The position numbers and the translations under genes were made by a program. From assembly GCA_019614645.1 (NCBI GenBank), contig JABWDB010000011.1:3397501-3461500 (forward strand): a DNA stretch of 64,000 nucleotides. Reading direction: 5' to 3'. The notes under the pieces are model-generated. The model saw only the letters and a program-made list of their open reading frames with translations. It was not told the DNA's origin and ran no database searches. The stretch's first letter is position 1; each line of letters opens with the position of its first letter. This DNA is from Stratiolaelaps scimitus. Lineage: Eukaryota > Arthropoda > Arachnida > Mesostigmata > Laelapidae. This document shows, piece after piece, positions 12,341 through 26,004 of the stretch.

Positions 12341-13740
12341 AGGAAAATCACTAAGGCTAACTTCGTATTGCGGGTGATTGCTGTTTCGCTGTTTACCTGT
12401 GTCGGATAGACGTTGATCACTGAAGAGAAAAATACTGACCATAATCGGCTGCTACCCCTTGATGCATCCTAGGCGATACTCAGGCTGAACGCGAGACGAG
12501 CGTGGATGTCACTCGAACACCGCAGGGAAGCACAATTCCGCTGCAAACGTCTCATGTTCTCATTGGAAAGATGCCGCGCATTAGGCAGTCGGTCCTATTT
12601 GACCGTCTCCAAGGCCGCCCCTTGGACCGGCCCTGCAATAGAGATATCTCTTCGGCTCCTCATCGATGGAGACCCTCCAGCGCTGTTCGAGATGGATAAT
12701 TCGTCCAATGTGCGCAAGCGGCCGGCAGAGGATTAAGGGGATCCAATCCCGGGCAATTTAGGGGCGTGACCTCCCACCGATAAAACGGTGAAATCCACTA
12801 CGGCTTTGTGAGCTTCTCGTTTTAACGCGAATTGTTTCCAGTGATTGAGCTGAATTTTTGCATGTGAACGCTTGCCGCGGATCTCTAATGGATAACACCC
12901 GGGTGGCCTGGAGCAGGATACTGATGTCTATGAAAGAGCAAATCGCAATACGTTTCAAGGATCAAATTGAAATTTAAGTCCAGGCTTTCCCGTTCCGCTC
13001 GTCGGCACTACAAAAAAAAATCGTCGGTACCCAAGTAAAAGCGGCCACATGAATTATCTAAGCAACTATGAACACACAGCTAACGAGCTGATAACCAGTA
13101 TCGTTGCGTATGCTATCTGGTCATAGCGATTTTCACGGAAATCAAACACAGCTTGACACAGGGCAGTGGTTATATTTGTCTACTTCTAAAATCCCTAGTG
13201 GTTTTTGCAAATGGGCAGATTAGACCCCGATTTGAACTGACTCCTGCGACCATTTACGGTGAGGTTTATATTATAGGAATCGGTTGGGGGGGGACAGACA
13301 ATATGACCCGACGATGGGTGGCGGGATATACGGAACATTTCTCATAATGAACTTGTTCTCGTTGTTCAGATTTTCCGCGCTTTGCTTTCCTTTTCATTAG
13401 TCTCTCTATAACAAACACCGCTAATTATGCGTCAGTATTCGTTATATGTTCGGCGCCAAATATTCTAAAAACGGACATCGTCGACGATAAGTTCTCGCTG
13501 CGAATATAATGTCATTCCCATTGTTGCCTACGTTCAGCTGAGCTCAAATACGATAAAATAGTGATTAAACTATCATGGTTACATATGATTCTTATTCCTC
13601 GTACACTTTGCATTACATTTGCAATGTGTTATAAGGTGCACACCGTAGAGTCCCGATCATCTCCCCCAAAAACGTTCGATACCGATAATAGGTTAGGATA
13701 TCTTTCCCTTTGAATTGTTCACCCCCCCCCCCCCCCCACT
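4346..13740. other. Gene-free stretch with microsatellites
   Basis: I find no exon series here. The part from 5.4 to 9.9 kb is richer in CpG and has open frames without recognisable domains. From 9.9 to 13.7 kb it is AT-rich. Simple repeats include (CT/GA)n around a CGCGCG core at 5585-5626, (TA)n at about 6583-6601, 10899-10922, 11196-11218 and 12309-12334, (GA)n at 8079-8101, and a run of 16 C at 13722-13737. Two small open frames at 12502-12736 could be remnants, but I recognise nothing in them. Confidence 0.5.
5301..5362 (+). mobile_element. tRNA-SINE 3' fragment
   Basis: It carries the SINE tail signature AGCATTGTAAAAATTG followed by CCTTTAATAAACAAATAAAC, shared with the copies at 32430, 47392, 49953 and 57090. 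The tRNA-like head is missing. Confidence 0.6.
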
Positions 13741-14230
13741 GAAAAGAAAAGGTTAATCTATTCTTCATCCAGGAGAAAAACATCTGATTCGAATACATCC
13801 CAAGCCCGCTGTTGACTGCCGACAGCCCAGAGAGAAATCGACCCCGAAGCGAGCGACGGCCACTGCACCCCCAGAGTCGCCGACATTCGACCGGTGGATA
13901 GCAGCTCTCTCGGTGAGCTTACTGTGTTCCGCGCGCACTCCGTGCGGCCAGGTTGAACTCGCCAACTCGCGCCGCCAGCTACATTCGCCCGGTCGTTCCT
14001 GTTTTTAGCGAGCAAAAACATTGGGCCTACCCGCAGCAGAACGCCGCAGGCCGCCGACGACGATTGGCTATCGCCATAGCCTTTAGGGGGGTAGACTATC
14101 GGGCGTCGGGTTACCGAGTGGAGATATTTAAATATCAGCAAGTCGTAATTGCGTCTAAAGGAATCCTGCTGTCAAAAACAGGCTCGTGGATATCCAGGTT
14201 CTGGTGGACGAGGCGAAAAACTCAAGCAAC

Positions 14231-14264
<34 letters not shown>

Positions 14265-15859
14265 TACAGAATAACAGGGAAAAGACAAACTGTCTCGAGT
14301 GAAACAGTTGCAGTCAGTCGCGAGTGAGAAACGGTGGGGCTCCGAGAGCCTGAGTGCTGAATGAGAGAAGGCTCGCGCTTGAGAGACTGATATAGAAAGA
14401 TAGAGTTCGATGCATTGGGTGCTCGGGGGCTGTCGGAGGCAGCGCGTAGATAGCGCGGAGGACGCTGTTGCATTGTGAGGGGCGACTGTGGCCGGGGTGA
14501 GCCGGTGGGCGGCGTGGGCATAAACATCGAGTGTGCGGAGACTCTGAAGAACTGTAATGATAAATGAATGAATAAGGGATAGAGAGGATTTTTCTTGTGG
14601 GACACCATCTATTGCAGCTAATTGCATATCGAAATTATATGTCAGGCTGGAGGGCTATCTAAGCGAAATAAGAAGCAAGTTGGTGAGATAGGCCAATATG
14701 ATGACTATGATATAATACCTATTGACTAATGCATAGAATAGAGACGACTGACTATTGTTTATTTGTGTGTGTGTGTGTGTGGGCGTGGAGGGTCTATGCG
14801 CTGGCAAACAGTGAACCTTCGTAGGCGAATCCATGACTTGCTTGATTGGGTCAACAGCGTCCCGTGGGTTATTCTCTCACACTGTTTTTCACAGCGTGTT
14901 CCATTTGGAGTACGTGTAGACGTCGTCTGGTGCTGTGTCGATACACAAACTATGCGACTGTCAACACCAGTTGCTTATGAAGACGAAATGAGACAATTTG
15001 TTTAATCAATCTTGCCCACAACAACACTGGACACGTTCGATATAATCGATCCTCGGGCCGCACGTTCTTCCGTGATAGGACATGATCTCTGATGGAGCTC
15101 AAAGCTTTAACTTGCAACATTATTAGTATTGGCAAATATGGGAACACAAAACGGCGTCGATTGGGATTCGAACCGGATACCCAACGGGTCCCAGTGTCCC
15201 GGTGTCCCAGACTTCACAAGCATCCGACGCTGGCTATTCTCGTTTTCTCATTCGTTGTTTCTATTGATTCTCGCCTGTGTTCCAGAGAGAGGCAAAAGCT
15301 ATCAAACGTAACAGGAAGCTGTGGCCGTTTCTGTGGTCCGCACGACACAGCAACGACGAGCAGACGAACGGTGCCAACGAATGATCAGCATGTGTCGCTT
15401 TGGCAGGGGCTATTTGATTCCCGACCGACCGACCACGACTTAGGCAAAGGCTGTCGCCTTGTAACACCACCGTTAGCTGACGCGTAACATCCGGTTACAC
15501 CACGGTAGGTTTTTGTCGTTTACGTATGCTTTGCCAGTACCCTCGTTGAGGCTGCACAAGAGACATGTTTTATATGTTAAAACTATGTAAAAATAACAAT
15601 AATAGAAAATAATAATACGTTGCACATGTTTTCCTGCACTTTGCAGGTATAGCTTTGGACAATAGGCACTTACCCTACGGCCCGCAAAGTAACACTAATG
15701 ACGCGGATATCTACGCGTGTGAATGAGCAGGCACACACTCCAATGTAATTGATTTGATTATCTTTCACAATTCGTAGAAAGATATCACACTTTCTCCCAA
15801 CGGATGTCCTCACCAAAGATTCACCTTCTTAATGAACGTACCCTCAATGGATAAGTTAC

Positions 15860-15903
<44 letters not shown>

Positions 15904-18450
15904 GTGTATATAATCTGACATAATGAATATGCCCGTCTCTATTGCAGGCCCTCTATTCGATTCATCTCGATCGACGCCGTCCCAAGCGCGCGCGCGCGCG
16001 CGCTCTCGAACATCATCGAACTCGAGAATTAGCCGCGTGGCGCAGCCATTTCTCGTACAGCCTTCGTCGGCCATCTGGCCGCGGCCAAACGTGGCGGCTC
16101 GTGTCATCGCCATCAATTGAGTAGCTAACGCATTCGAACGGCGTAGGGAACGCGTAGTGTGAGGTAATTCCTTTTAGCTATCTTGACAAAACGGGATGGA
16201 GGAAGAGGAGAACGATGACGACGACTACGATTTTCATTAAGTTACTCGGCGTAATCACTCTCTTTCCTCGGCAGTTATCGCCGCGGTCGTGACTAGTAAA
16301 TTGACTCGGATCGTCTGTGTCGGACCATCCTGTACATGCGGTACTAACGCCGAAAGGTATCATCGATCTGCTGGATGAAGGGAGCGGGCCATCCAGGGCT
16401 AGGCCAGCTGGGCGGTGTCCCTGTGGTCTCATGGCGAAGCCGAACGCCCCACAGCAACAACAGCAACAACCAGACAACAGGGTCGTGGCTGTGTTTCTCT
16501 CAAACAAATTGCTTAACAAAACTGCTCCTCTCGTTCAGATAGAACTATTACGGGGGACAGGAGGAGATATGGGCGCTTAATGGAACGAGGTCATGTTGGG
16601 GACGCGAACACGGCCGGGAGAAGTCACCGCGGCCACAGGTTGCCTTCGTGAAAATTGATACTTACAATGGCGCACAGCAACAGCAACAACAACAACTCGA
16701 TTCAAGCAAAAATTGCCACAGCAAATTACTGATCCGAAAAACAGCCGAGACAAACACTACCTTTCGTTGCTTACCTACGCTGAGATATCTCTTGGTGCTG
16801 TCGTCGGCTGCGGCTCTCTGCATGTATAACTGGCCCCCCGCCGACAAGTAACGTTCAAGCGCTCTCGAGTAGCCTTCGGTGACCCATCATCTTATTACAA
16901 ATAGTTGTATTCTTGTTATTGTGGTGGCTGTTGCTGTTATTGTTGCTGCTGTGGTGGTCGTGGTTGTTATTGTTGTCGTTGTTGTCGTCGCCGCCGCCGA
17001 CGCGGTTGAAGCTCGAGTTGAAAAATGGCATTTTCAGATATAAACGGTGAGTTCGCCCATGAGAGAGCGGCAGTGAAACTATAATGTGGCCTGTTAACGC
17101 GATGACTACTATCCGCGTTCGAGGAAACGTGCGCCATTTCGACTCTACCACAAAAAACGAACCCACCACTGGGCAGTTTTTCTTTAACACTTATGACCAT
17201 AGCCTGCCCTGTGTCGGGTCGGGTGCCACTACTGCTGTAGGGTGGCACGCTTCCTCATCGGAGTGGTTGTGGTGCCGGTTTGGGGGCGGTGGCGTATCCG
17301 ATATTAAAAATGCGAACCCCCTCGTTTCACTCTCCGCTCCTGTCCCTTGTAGGAGCTGGGCGCAGCGGCGCTCTGCTGTTATCGTCACGAATCCCGCCGC
17401 CCACTTGAATCGTCCACCGCCATTGAACTCATCGGGTAGAGTCTTAAATAGCAGTCGGTCACAGTTCTTTCCATGGAATGGGTGAATTCTTCATCTCTTA
17501 TGTTGAACCGTTTGCTGGCCACCCACCCACCTACCTACCACCATGTTTTCCTACGCCGCTTATGCCTCGATGGAGGAGGACACTAGGACCTTGGCGGAGC
17601 AACGCGAGCTCCTGCTTCCTGGCCACGCTGGTTTCTGCCCGAGGCCGACGACGGCGGCGGCAGCGGCAACAACAACAACAATCACAACAACAATAACAAT
17701 AAAAACAACGAGAACCGAGGATAATATGAGCAACTGCAGCATCTCAACAATAACAATAACTACTAGACGGTCTGCTCCACGCTGTGCTGCGTCCACGCTG
17801 CTAGTGTCCCGGCGGTTACGTAACGAATTTCTTTATTTTTGGGTGTAATAAATAGCTGGCTGCATCTGGGAAGTGGCGTCCCCTTGTTTCCGCGAGGGCG
17901 AACGATGAGCCAGGACTCTGCTCGAACTCCTGCCACCGCTCACGAGGTTGGGGTTGATGGGGCTCATTGCTGTGCTGGCGGGGGCGGCTCTTCAGTGTCT
18001 TTTTACCCGCTTATATAATGGGTACAGGATGTGGGTCCTTTTTTTTTGGGGGGGGAGACCCCGGTCGTGATCGGAGGTTGGTGTTAAACCACCTGATTTT
18101 GTTGTCGGAGCTGCTGGCCCGGTTATTGTTATTGGTTGCCAGTGTCGAATTCTGGTCGAATCGTCGTCGCTGTCGTTGTCAATGCCGATGATGGCTGAGC
18201 GGCGTTTGCCATCGTGGTGACGCTCTGCGGTGGCCGCTGTGGCGCTGTTGTTCGACTCGGCGTCAGAAAAGGAGAGCAGTCATGAAAAGAGAGCAGGGTT
18301 GTATATATCGTAAATAATTTTGTGCACCTTGCAAGGACTGTGCAGGCGGAGAAATCACAAGGAGCGAAACGCATCCACCCCAATTGCCACACATTTCACC
18401 TTAGCGCTCTCTCGCTTGGTGGTCTCGATCTAAGATCGTGTGTGCGTGTG
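13741..18450. repeat. CpG-rich DNA with CAA/CAG-type low complexity
   Basis: Trinucleotide-rich tracts lie at 16451-16470, 16677-16700, 16917-16998 (GTT/GCT/GTC) and 17645-17712 (CGG/CAA/ATA). There is a (GA)n tract at 14229-14265, a (TG)n tract near 14764, a 38-bp (TA)n tract near 15863-15900, and (CG)n at 15986-16002. Glutamine-, valine- or cysteine-rich open frames here come from the repeats. The base composition resembles arthropod 5' regulatory or untranslated DNA, but I can define no transcript. Confidence 0.45.
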
Positions 18451-19140
18451 TGTGTGTGTATCAAGCACTGAGTGTTTCGTAGGAGGGCGGACAAAAATTG
18501 CTTTTACGCAAAATTTACAACGACCACTGGGTATGGTGCACCACAAAGCAGACGCTCCCCATCAGAACTGCTTGCTGCGTCTCATTTTAGGAGCAGGTCA
18601 GTGACGACTAGTGGCGCTGTGTCTCCGTGGGTTGGTCGGCCTTCCTCCATTCAGCTCGGCTTGGTTCGTCCACTCCTTTTGAAAGGCAGCATCCTGTCCC
18701 AAAACCTGCACCTGACAATCCTTGACGAAATGCTACCACACCTCCATTGCGGTTATGGGGGCGGGTCGCTCTCGTCGTTGTTGTCCTTTACAGTAGCGAG
18801 AAGCATATACAGCACTTTAGTGGCCGTGCACGTCAAACTCGAGACACAGTGCGCGGATGCGTCGTTATTTACAGCTCTGAAAGCGCTAGCCTGTTTAGTT
18901 CAGCTCTCTCTGTGTCTCACACACATACAGACAGACACACAGTCTCTCTCCGTCTGCCTCTCTCTACCTTTTGCGCTGATGGGTATAGTTAAGAAGGGAT
19001 CTGGAGGAGTCGACACAAGAACGTTTGGGTTATTAGTGATTTTAAGCTCTTTCTGTCCCCCGCTAGCAGTGTTTCCGGCCGACGTTTCAAGCCGGATCAG
19101 CGGCTCGCCTTGCGTTTCAGCATTGTTCGTAGGGAGCGAG

Positions 19141-19178
19141 GCATTGGATACACCCTACAACTAGGGTGTATCCAGTGC
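19141..19178. repeat. Short hairpin
   Basis: Arms TGGATACACCCT (19145-19156) and AGGGTGTATCCA (19163-19174) are perfect inverted repeats with a 6-base loop. The match extends outward by four more bases with one mismatch. Confidence 0.85.
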
Positions 19179-22141
19179 AAAAAGCAGACCACAAGACGCA
19201 GGTGAATGATAAAGACGCACCGGCTGCACGCTAATAGCATATAATCATCATCACAATGACAGCTGTGGCAATTGGCTGATTCGCAGACGCGGCTACCCAA
19301 GAGAGCTACGCGAATGAGACACGAGGGACAGGTCGAGGCAGGGGGTTTGAGGAAGAGTAACGTCTCCGCAACTAAGTGAAATATTAGCTATTCAACTATT
19401 GTGCGAGGCTCGGCTTCACCCGCCTTACATCGGTTATGTACTGCTAGCCTGCGAGCCACCACTGATCTTCGCTGACTCGACGGCTGTCAGCGAAGCGAAG
19501 CTAACCTAACCACAGGTTCTTGACGACGGAAATCCCATTGCCGAAGTATGCTCGTTTTTCTCGCTCTCTCTCTATCTCTTGTTCTCTTCGTCGGCCTAAT
19601 ACACAGCCAGGTCTCTGGTAGGTAAGCCTCCTTATCCACAATGTATCCTGTCGTTTTTGCTTTCTTATCATCAAACTGGCGTCCTTACCATATCCAGGCA
19701 TTCGCAAACCAGGCGTGGATGAGGTAGACAGCTCCATGCAACGGCATCTTCCCTGATCCTATTTCATCTGTCGCTCCGTCTAATCTAAGCATCAACCACA
19801 ATTTGAGCCCGCCCACGCATTGGTAGGAGTGGCGCAGGAAGAGAGGAAGCTCTTCTTGAGGCTCAACGACAAGGGGAGAAATATGGGACGCTTCGCCTCG
19901 ATCAAACTTCGCCGTCTCTGAGGCATCGTCCCTTCGAGAGTCACCTCAAGACGCCTGCGAATGTGTCAACTCAAGACTTCGAACTTGGCCTCAAAACTCC
20001 GCAGGAATCAGCGATGGGAACGGAGCTTTGTGGGGACGAGTGGATCCGTTTCTTGACTACCAGCAGCATTTTGAAGGTGGTCGGTCTGACAAAGCACATG
20101 ACCAGACACAGTCCACGCTAACCATAGCTATATCGATCTGGGAACGGGGGCCGGGTCGGGGAGGCGTTGGGAGTAGGCCCCACGGGAAATGGCTACGCGG
20201 GGGCTAGCAGTGGCGAGTGAAGTCATTCATCGGCGCCGCATCATAAAGTGTGGCGCTTGCTACACCAAACTCGACGAGCGTTCAGTAGTAAATCGAGCGA
20301 GGGTCCCGGCTTCGCCCGACTTTCGTGAGCTCGTCACACGACTCCCTCGTCCCAGGTTCGAACGCGATCTCGCAGAACTCAGCTGGTGATCGGCGTCGTC
20401 GAGTCAAGGAGGGCCAGGCATGGGGGCAAGACTGAAATGGCGGTAATGTTATTTATATATAGTAGGTACTCAATGGTACTACATTGATACGTCGTGATGC
20501 TTTTCGGCGTTAACAACCAGAAGCTCACTGTTTCTCAGCCAGGCTACGACGATGATCAACCGATGATGAGAGAAGGAGGGAGAGAGAGAGAGAGATGTGA
20601 CAATATCGGATTGCTGCGAACGCATTGAGGATCAGGCCGAACTAAAAAAAGTGACTGGGATGGATTGGTTGGCCGGTAAACCATGCAGGTTAGCGGAAGG
20701 TTTCCAATAGGTACACATGACTGTATGACCAATGCTACTAATAAAGTCCGCTTGCATATACTTGTACATTGCTTGCTTCACAATTAGGAATTCTACCATA
20801 TTTCGAATCTGAAGGGTGTTCACGAGATTTTATCCTGTGAAAGGCAAATCCTAATTGCTAGACCTGCGCTGAGAGTCCTCTCTAATGCATTTCCTTGAAT
20901 ACGTACTTAACTAGTAGCGTCTTTCATACTTACACCACAAGATCTGTAAAGTGTCATCTTTTGAACCTCCTCAGAGTCCAAAAAGGTTGACCTACGGTTA
21001 GCCTAGACACAAACCTTGCTCCTTGTCATACACAATACTGTCGAAGACGCCTCCTCGCCGTCAACGACTGGGTAGCTCACTAGGTACTCACTTGCCCTGG
21101 ATCCTGAAAGCCCCAAACTCGGTAGCCGGCCTCGGATGATTGCTCAATACGTGGTCCGGGGTTCCTAAACGGGCTGGGGACAAAGGAATAAGTGTTCGAT
21201 CATTACGAGAGTACACCGACGAGACCTCGAGGTGGTCGTTCTGTTTTCCTTCAAGAAGAATACCCTCCTGGGACACAGCGGTGAAATTTATGAGCGGGGC
21301 GTGTGTTGGCTCTGCCGCTGTTGGCAGGAGGCCCTGCCGAACATGGTGCGGTGCCGAAGCTTGATTTGATGAGTTGATGGCTGTCGTCAAACTCAGGCTG
21401 GCAGCTCGTCATTTCGAACAGCATATACAAAAGATCTCTCTGCCACCAGGCAATACCAATGAAAGGAGAAAATCGAACGAGCTCGTACCGGCATTCGGTT
21501 CCCATGGATAGCAGGAACAAGGAGCCCGGATAAGAGAAGGAAGCCCCGCCGATACCCTGTCCTTATCATCGCCTTGCAGTGGCTGGCTATAAATTCGCCA
21601 GCAAAAGGCCTCCACCAGTGATCTTTCCTCATCGTGATTTCAGCACGCGTTGTTCAGTGTGACCAGTTGAGTTGTCGCAGTCCCTCTCGCTGTGTGGACG
21701 CCCCTAAACCGTGTTGAGCAAAAGCATGTTGCTTGCGTGTTCCTTTTGCGGTGAAAGGCTTGCGATCATCACTGCACTATTACAAGGGCGTGGTGCATGG
21801 GATTTAATGAGCCAAGTGGATTTAGTGGACTCTTAACACGCCGCCTTTTGGCACGCACACTTGCAAACGTCTTGGCTTTGAGGTTGTATAAACGATGTTA
21901 AATCGACTATTTGATCTGCAAGATAGGGTTGGGAAAACGGGTACCCGTTGCCTCGGTAAGAGGAAATCACCACATCTTGCCTTGTAAACGAACGGAAGCA
22001 AAATCATCCATGCTCTATCCTCTATATACTGCCCATACATTAGAGATAGGTAGGCGGCTTTTATGCGGAAGGCAAGTCGCCGGATTCCCGAATCTTGCTG
22101 CTCCCCAGCATTGACAGCGCAGCAAAGCTCAGAACAGCCCT

Positions 22142-23068
22142 GTGTTCCTTTGTGTAGATTGCCTTTTTTCAAGGGTTTCAATTCAACCCGAACCGCATCC
22201 ACGTGTCCCTTTGTCCACTACAATCAACATATTGTATTCTCGCAACGTTATTCGGAGTGTCCACTTCACAGAACAATGCGCGCGCCGTTCAATCCTCACT
22301 GGGCTCGCTCGAAATGGGCGATGCGAAAGCCTTTTTGTTAAGTCTGCATTCGTTCTTCTTCGACCGTCCTCTGCCCCCACCTCGCTCCGGTGCCTCCACG
22401 CAAACAAAACAATAATAATGCTATTACCATCGGTTATTATCGGGCAGGCAATCTTCTCGTTTCTCGGATCTCCAGCGTTATTCATCATACGGCGATTCGG
22501 GATGCGCCCCGAAGTCGTCGAACACACCGACATCCTTCGGCCATTCAATATGACGCACGGCCGTGAGCCCATTTTACAGACGGGTGGCGTTAAGGGCAAA
22601 AAATTGAGCTCGCGACGAGACGTCCACGAGCGGCCGGCCACCCAATCCCCTAACGCTCGGACGCCCTCGTGGTCAGCGACCAGTCGGCGTCCGACTGCTG
22701 GCTGCCCGGTCCACTACGAAGTCCCATGGGACGCACCCGAAAGCTTTCGAGAGTTCCTCGTCCCGGGGGATGTCGTTTGGCAAACCTCGGGGCCAGGCGA
22801 CATTGCAAGGGCCGATCGCATGGGGTGTTCCTCGTCAGCAATCGCTTGGCGGACAGTTCGACTCGGGACAACCAACTCGAAAGGTGGATTCTTGTTTTTA
22901 TTCATTCGCATAGCCATGGACGCATCCGGCGTATATTGTGAAAATCTGTCTGACCGTGCTCTGTGCCTATGTAGCCGCACACAAACATGTTCTTTCGCTG
23001 CTCTCAGCTTTGCGTTGAGTCTTTTCCTTCATATAGTGCTCTCGCCGATGGGAAGAGGTAATGAATGA
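22142..23068 (+). other. Long uncharacterised open reading frame
   Basis: About 308 codons are open here. The first usable ATG is at 22418 with A at -3, giving 216 residues. That form begins with a hydrophobic stretch (MLLPSVIIGQAIFSFLG, then ALFII), has a basic Arg/Ser/Pro-rich middle, and ends with another hydrophobic run (ALSFALSLFLHIVL). I recognise no domain. The DNA is CpG-rich, which lowers stop-codon density, and shorter open frames exist on the other strand. It could be a real single-exon gene, a relic of a mobile element, or chance. Confidence 0.2.
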
Positions 23069-24900
23069 TCTGATAGGAGCATCGGAACATCAGTCATCTT
23101 TGCGTCGTATAATTGCACGCAATTATGAGTCATATACGTTGTAACGATCACTAGACATTCATCAATAAGGTAAGACATATCATGTAGCTTTCAGCTATCG
23201 TAAAATGAACAGGAGGAAGGGAAATACAGTGAGCATTGGGTAAAGTTTTCCTAACGATACCGTTACATGATGGAAAAATACCCCTTATAGTGACCCAAGA
23301 AAATTACAAACAGTGTCGTTTTCGAGAGCGCCATTCATCTCCATGGCTGTATCTAGTTCTACATCACAGATATCACGTTGTTTTGTACGGGCTGTCTGCA
23401 TACGTTAAACCCGCCACAAGGAGATAGCTCCGTATATGATTTACAGGTTTGCAAAAACTTCGCTGTTTCCGCCAGCCCATCCTTGGGGTACCCCGTTTGC
23501 TTGCTAAGATTTGTTTTCGGATATTGCTGATTGCCTATGGACTGTCCAGTCACGTACAAGCGCGAATGTTTGCCCTAGTCTTGTAAGCGACTGTTTTGGT
23601 TGCATCGATCGGCCTTAGTATAGGCCGAGAACCAGGGCATAAGGAAAGATAAGGCAATAGCTACTGGTATCCAAGTAGCGGATTCGATTCCGATGGCTGT
23701 CTATGCGGCGGCCATCTGGTCAAGGCGCCGAAGTCCTAAGAGAACAACGTAAAAGCGTGCTACAATGTTTCCCGTGCGAAGGCAATACCACACACGTTAG
23801 ATGTTGATCGATTAAGGGGCAGCGTGAAAACAATAGGTTAGGTTTGCCGTCTCAGGACGCGCTTTTCCTTAAACTAAATGCGTCCCCTCCACCCCCCTTC
23901 TGTGGGTGTCAGAGATACAATCGTATTAGAACGTACAATTTAATCGATTTTCTCAATCATGTAAATATAAAAATATTCCCTTCATTCATAACTTTGATCG
24001 ACAAACCGCAGCTGGCCCGAACGAACGTGACTACTCCCTTAGCTCGACTTTCGGAGACTCGCCGCTGCGTTTCGGCTCCTAGCCCCACCATCACCACCAC
24101 CACCAACACTGATTACGTTATACGCTGCCTCTACGTGTTAAAGGTCATTGTAGGGCTCCGAAGGGGCTTTTTTGAAAGATTACGAACTACAGCCTCCTTT
24201 ACAATAATGATCTTCGCCGCCCTTCATCTGAGCCTACCTCGATCCAGAGCAGTTCGCAGAGACTTGGGCATTTTGTCGTCAGACGCTGACGTCCACGTCT
24301 GCCCAGAGAGACACACGACAGCTAAGCTATAATTGATCCGTGAGAGATTATTACGTGATAGAACAAATGATTGCTCCATTTATCTGGCGAGTTATCCCTC
24401 CGTTAAGCCGTTTCTAGAAAATGCTGATCACAAATTACAACACCGAACGTATTCCCGAACAACAGATGCCAACGACCGCTACGCAATGTACTGTCCAGTC
24501 ACAATGGAGACTCAATTTTCTGCCGTTCTGCAATCGCACTACTATTTTCCGCATTGCAAGCGTGTGCCGAATTACACACGTTTTGTGAAATCTATTTCCA
24601 TTTGCAAGTTGGATACTTGTTGTTGGTGTTTTTTGTTAAATTGTTTTTACTATTTTTTCTTCTGCTGTTTTATTTGACTTTGATTCGACTTTTCGATAGT
24701 TCACAGAATAGAGTCAACTACAGCCTGACTAGCGTTCACATGAGCGTAGTATCATTCCTCCATGGTGGCATCTCATTCGAACAGCAAAACCCAATGGGGC
24801 GTTTAGTTTATTCTGAAAGTTTCTCTTTATCCACAACGATGTGTGTCTCTATGCCCGATGTATTCTCCCAGCTGATTGAACAGGAGTGTGACCCCCTGCT

Positions 24901-25131
24901 TCTGCGAGCTGTGTGCCATTGATTCTCTGAAATGGAATCGTTTTCGATGAGCCATTGCTCACTCTATCCATTGTGTCTCCTGTAGTCACCGGTAGTAGTG
25001 CGCAGGTGAGCTGCTCGACTAGTGTGATCATCTTAGCCATATCTATATATATATATATATGTTTTTATTCACTACTGTGGGTAGTATATAATAGCTGAGA
25101 CAATGAGTGCAATGAAAAACCAAGATATTGC

Positions 25132-25226
<95 letters not shown>

Positions 25227-25446
25227 AGTGTGTATTCGTAGTTTCTCTAGATAAGTGGTATTCGTTCTAAATCAAGAGCAGCTCAATGGAGTGACGGCGC
25301 AGTTCCTTTCTCTCCCGAAACGTATTCTTTGATAACAATCTCGAATTAGTACGCCCACTGTGATGTAATAGAATTGAATTTTAACGAGAACTTAAGAATT
25401 TAAAAGGTTCGGTTCACTCAGCAAACCACAATTTGAATATAAAAAC

Positions 25447-25488
<42 letters not shown>

Positions 25489-25973
25489 GGTGCTATAAGC
25501 AGTAACAACGGCATTGGGTGAGTCTCGACCTATTTGCCTCTGCGGGCGCAGCCACTAATATAAATATTGCGATCCTGCTAATTCTGTCTTACCTATATAT
25601 ACAAAACAAAACCAACCAGCAATAGTGTTATTGGGATTGAACACTCCACGAACCGGCACGGAGACAACTCATTGAGGTGGCATTCTTACTGAACGCCTGT
25701 GGTTGCTTCGTATACCACTCGTCTCGTTGATACAGGGCATTAGTCAGCCAGATATTTGTGCGGTTGCCATGTGCACGTCAGCCCAATATGGAGCCAATTC
25801 TGCAGATACTCAGTCGAGGGCGTTTTCGAGTTTCACAGACACTTTGTTCGCTTGCTATTGCTGTAAAAGTACCTTGAATGTTCGTTCTAGCTGTTTACAC
25901 ATTCGATTAACGTTTAGAGCAGCCGAGAAAAGGCATGCACTCCAGGGAATATTCTGCTGGAAAACGTAGAATG

Positions 25974-26004
<31 letters not shown>

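Larger units (their letters stand above)
18451..24900. other. Gene-free stretch of mixed composition
   Basis: There is no exon series with convincing splice sites. It contains a hairpin at 19141-19178, (GA)n at 20577-20595, a B-box-like stretch near 23681-23691 that may be SINE debris, and the long open frame at 22142-23068 listed separately. Confidence 0.45.

Noticed and set aside
15150..15185. B-box-like stretch on the minus strand (tRNA candidate)
   Set aside because: No matching A box or cloverleaf could be assembled. It is probably old SINE debris.
17560..17796. Val/Ile-rich minus-strand frame resembling a membrane helix
   Set aside because: It is the reverse reading of a CAA/ATA repeat.
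18472..19164. 230-codon plus-strand open frame
   Set aside because: It has no ATG at its start, low-complexity Leu/Ser and Thr/Gln segments and no recognisable domain.
21088..21390. Minus-strand open frame ending at a good donor (AA|GTGAGT)
   Set aside because: There is no acceptor with matching phase, no partner exons and no recognisable domain.
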